The notes beneath the pieces are model-generated. The model saw nothing but the letters and a program-made list of their open reading frames with translations. It was not told the DNA's origin and did not search any database. The translations under genes and the position numbers were made by a program. From Hespellia stercorisuis DSM 15480 (lineage in GTDB: Bacteria; Bacillota; Clostridia; Lachnospirales; Lachnospiraceae), in assembly GCF_900142165.1 (NCBI RefSeq), contig NZ_FQZY01000046.1:1-33948 (forward strand): a stretch of DNA of 33,948 nt. The letters are read 5' to 3'. Below are positions 32,424 through 33,948 of this stretch, one piece after another (positions within the stretch are counted from its first letter, which is position 1; each line of letters begins with the position of its first letter).

Positions 32424-32748
32424 GATGTTTCAGAATCTGATGTCCAGTAGAACTTTTTTTATAACAGGCGCACAGCTGGGAGTAGTTGTTACCGTAATAT
32501 TTATTATTATGATTGTACGGAAACGAAATCGCGATGAGCGTGGATGGAAAATTTTTGGAAAAGCAAGCATTGCGGCATTCATTTGGCTTATTTTAATTAT
32601 AAATGTTATTGCAAAAATCACAGGCAATGCAAGTTACCCTCATGAACAAATAGGGTATCATCAATTTGCCAATACTTTACAGTGGGTTTATGACACAACA
32701 ATTCTGGTGGAAATCGTAGCTGTTTTTATAATAAGACATAGAGAGTAA
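32416..32748 (+). CDS. Three-TM membrane protein paired with the XRE regulator
   Basis: A 110-residue membrane protein of unknown function. Hydrophobic helices lie at about residues 13-36 (FFITGAQLGVVVTVIFIIMIV), 52-72 (ASIAAFIWLILIINVIAKI) and 91-106 (TTILVEIVAVFII), with basic RKRNRDERGWK between the first and second. The start at 32416 has AGGAGG 9 bases upstream, inside the end of the XRE gene. Small XRE regulators followed by 2-5 TM proteins are common in Firmicutes; several act in stress response, but I cannot assign this one. Confidence 0.75.
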   Translation: MLEMFQNLMSSRTFFITGAQLGVVVTVIFIIMIVRKRNRDERGWKIFGKASIAAFIWLILIINVIAKITGNASYPHEQIGYHQFANTLQWVYDTTILVEIVAVFIIRHRE

Positions 32749-32805
32749 AACTAGTACAGCTATTGTTGCAATTTTGAGAAAAACCGAATAGTGGAGTCTT
32801 TGTAG

Positions 32806-32842
32806 AAATTCAGTCGAGCCTTCCTGCGGACTGAATTTTTTT
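32806..32842 (+). terminator. Rho-independent terminator after the XRE/membrane pair
   Basis: AAATTCAGTC (32806-32815) pairs with GACTGAATTT (32829-32838) over 10 bp with a 13-base loop, and the T run continues to 32842. Confidence 0.88.
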
Positions 32843-32863
32843 GTTTTGATATGTATGAAATAG

Positions 32864-32892
32864 TAGACATTTAGTAGAAAATAGATTATACT
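32864..32892 (+). promoter_or_regulatory. Promoter of the small-peptide/membrane protein pair
   Basis: TAGACA (32864-32869) and TATACT (32887-32892) are 17 bases apart, each one base off consensus. The downstream ATG at 32953 lies about 60 bases further, with AAAGGAG upstream. Confidence 0.72.
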
Positions 32893-32952
32893 TTGGTCAA
32901 GGACAAGGGAGGTACGGAATTAACTATATTTGTTCCGGAAAGGAGATGTGTT

Positions 32953-33144
32953 ATGAGCGAAAAAGGGTTATTTGATAAAGTTATAGACTCTGCAAAAAAA
33001 ATCAATATAGCTGGTATTCCGGGAAATACCGTAGAAAATTTCAACTTATGTGGTATACCGGGACTTACGATTGATAAAGCAGTGAAAAATTTTACTGAAA
33101 CAGGCAGTGCTATGGTGTCTAAAGAAGAAAAATCTGAAGAATAG
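32953..33144 (+). CDS. 63-residue protein with an internal GIPG repeat, unknown function
   Basis: ATG 32953 has GAAAGGAG 7-8 bases upstream, and its own promoter lies at 32864. The 63-residue product is unlike any family I can name. It holds two similar blocks, AGIPGNTVENF and CGIPGLTIDKAVKNF, each GIPG-x-T followed by a hydrophobic/acidic pair and NF. There is no signal peptide or TM helix; the C-terminus is charged (KEEKSEE). A three-TM protein gene follows by 39 bases. Small peptide plus small membrane protein recalls bacteriocin/immunity or peptide-regulator pairs, but nothing more specific supports that. Confidence 0.65.
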   Translation: MSEKGLFDKVIDSAKKINIAGIPGNTVENFNLCGIPGLTIDKAVKNFTETGSAMVSKEEKSEE

Positions 33145-33183
33145 GCCACTTGGTATATGTTATCTGAGAAAGGATAATGGATT

Positions 33184-33492
33184 ATGACAGAAAAAAATTT
33201 AACAGCAAGTATCACAGTTAAGAAACAACAGAATATGAAATTATTTCAAGCCGTAACATTGACCGTCTTAACACTTGTTTGGATTGTATTTGGTTGCGCA
33301 CTTTGTCTTGGAAATAGTACATATATTTCAAGATACGCACTTCTGATATTACCGTTGTCTCTCATGAATCTTAAAGTCATGTTCACAAGAGAAAAGGCAC
33401 AAACTAAAGTATTAAATATTTTAGCAAAGTTGAATGGTGTATTACTTTTTGTTTGGGCAATCGTTACGATTGTTTCCGTTATATTGAAATAG
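33184..33492 (+). CDS. Small three-TM membrane protein, unknown function
   Basis: A 102-residue membrane protein. After a polar N-terminus of ~20 residues come hydrophobic helices at about 22-42 (AVTLTVLTLVWIVFGCALCL), 48-65 (YISRYALLILPLSLMNL) and 83-101 (LNGVLLFVWAIVTIVSVIL), joined by a basic loop (FTREKAQTK). AAAGGA lies 10 bases upstream of ATG. It shares a transcript with the 63-residue peptide gene by spacing. I do not recognise a family. Sequence here is AT-rich compared with the left two thirds of the window. Confidence 0.7.
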   Translation: MTEKNLTASITVKKQQNMKLFQAVTLTVLTLVWIVFGCALCLGNSTYISRYALLILPLSLMNLKVMFTREKAQTKVLNILAKLNGVLLFVWAIVTIVSVILK

Positions 33493-33577
33493 TGTGTCAT
33501 TAGAGTATTGCGTTTGAAAACAATGCTGACGCATTCTCGTTACTTTAGTTGTGATTTAGTCAGCATAAAATAATTAT

Positions 33578-33591
33578 GTGCCTTTCGGCAC
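33578..33591. repeat. Small hairpin upstream of the IS200/IS605 remnant
   Basis: GTGCC (33578-33582) pairs with GGCAC (33587-33591) around a TTTC loop. IS200/IS605 elements carry subterminal hairpins recognised by the transposase, and this one lies about 150 bases upstream of the transposase remnant, so it may mark the left end. The stretch 33493-33730 holds no credible gene otherwise. Confidence 0.3.
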
Positions 33592-33730
33592 TTGAGGATT
33601 TTATTCATTTTACTTTATCTGTCTTCGAATTGCTGTTCATTCACGATCTTTCACGAATTGATTTCGAACTATTTTATACAGCACGAATCAGAACATACAT
33701 TCGAAAAAATCTTGATTTATATGCTTACAT

Positions 33731-33948
33731 ATGGTATTATATGTATATGGAAAAACATTTGATTTAAACAATATTTCAAAACTTACTGCAGAGCAGTATG
33801 CATTTCGGATATTGGCAATGGAGGTCATGCCGGATCATATCCATCTTTTACTAGATTGTAGACCACAGTTTTTGATTTCAGATATGATCAAGATCATGAA
33901 AGGGAATTTGGCAAGAAGACTTTTTCTTGATCACCCGGAACTGAAATC
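33731..33948 (+). mobile_element. IS200/IS605-family transposase TnpA, degraded at N-terminus and cut by window edge
   Basis: In this frame, ILAMEVMPDHIHLLLDCRPQ and SDMIKIMKGNLARRLFLDHPEL match the HUH (Y1) transposase of IS200/IS605 elements; H-I-H is the metal-binding pair. The frame is open rightward past the window end, where the catalytic Tyr should lie. Upstream of ATG 33731 the frame hits a stop at 33713-33715, and the expected N-terminal segment (YHFVWCxKYR type) is not in frame. A weakly similar stretch, AYIWYYMYMEKHLI, is found one frame over just upstream, which suggests a frameshift or small deletion. The element is probably inactive. Confidence 0.75.

Noticed and set aside
33522-33535. 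AATGC-TGAC-GCATT hairpin as terminator after the 102-residue membrane protein
   Set aside because: The stem is only 5 bp and has no T run after it.
33576-33767. 63-residue frame before the IS200/IS605 remnant
   Set aside because: No ribosome site and no recognisable motifs; it probably reflects AT-rich non-coding DNA and the decayed transposase N-terminus.

Overview
The window looks like a chromosomal segment of a Gram-positive anaerobe of the class Clostridia, most probably a Lachnospiraceae member (Blautia/Dorea/Roseburia-like). I infer this from the mix of families: a YlbJ-type sporulation membrane protein, a RecU resolvase, a short-form HisG with HisZ, YgiQ, a two-component/ABC/FtsX module, GTG and TTG starts with strong AGGAGG sites, and moderate GC. 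No database search was possible, so the species is not claimed.

Layout. 1-332: 3' end of an IS66 transposase, apparently abutting and perhaps closing a leftward YlbJ-like gene (329-1252). 1427-10081: a rightward housekeeping stretch with an M23-like peptidase, an RsmF-type rRNA methyltransferase, an RsuA-type pseudouridine synthase, a HAD phosphatase, YgiQ, an SDR oxidoreductase, a membrane protein of unknown function, an RluA-type pseudouridine synthase and RecU; several genes overlap by 1-4 bases. 10078-15356: a histidine operon hisZ-hisG-hisD-hisB-hisIE with a near-consensus promoter carrying a palindrome between -35 and -10, and a strong terminator. The last gene is a three-domain protein: a HisF-like barrel that appears to lack catalytic residues, fused to HisI and HisE. 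hisC, hisH, hisA and an ordinary hisF are absent from this cluster. 15451-15732 is a small membrane protein. 15756-17394 (minus) holds a HAD phosphatase and a LysR regulator, divergent from an adenine permease/adenine deaminase pair (17572-20652).

From 20681 the content is more accessory. A terminator hairpin and a ~200-bp structured element with imperfect terminal inverted repeats (20751-20949) lead into a response regulator, a histidine kinase broken by an out-of-frame deletion that removes its phospho-acceptor region, an ABC ATPase and an FtsX-type permease. Next is a magnesium-transport cassette: MgtA-type P-type ATPase, receiver-less winged-helix regulator, a terminator/attenuator-like hairpin, a second MgtA-type ATPase, and a 49-residue membrane protein.

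The right end (32100-33948) is visibly AT-rich. It holds an XRE regulator overlapping a three-TM membrane protein, a 63-residue peptide gene with a three-TM partner, both sets behind good promoters, and a degraded IS200/IS605 transposase that runs off the window. The most interesting points are the HisF-like/HisI/HisE fusion, the H-box deletion in the kinase, the duplicated magnesium ATPase cassette with its small membrane protein, the structured repeat, and the operator-like palindromes at the his and adenine promoters.
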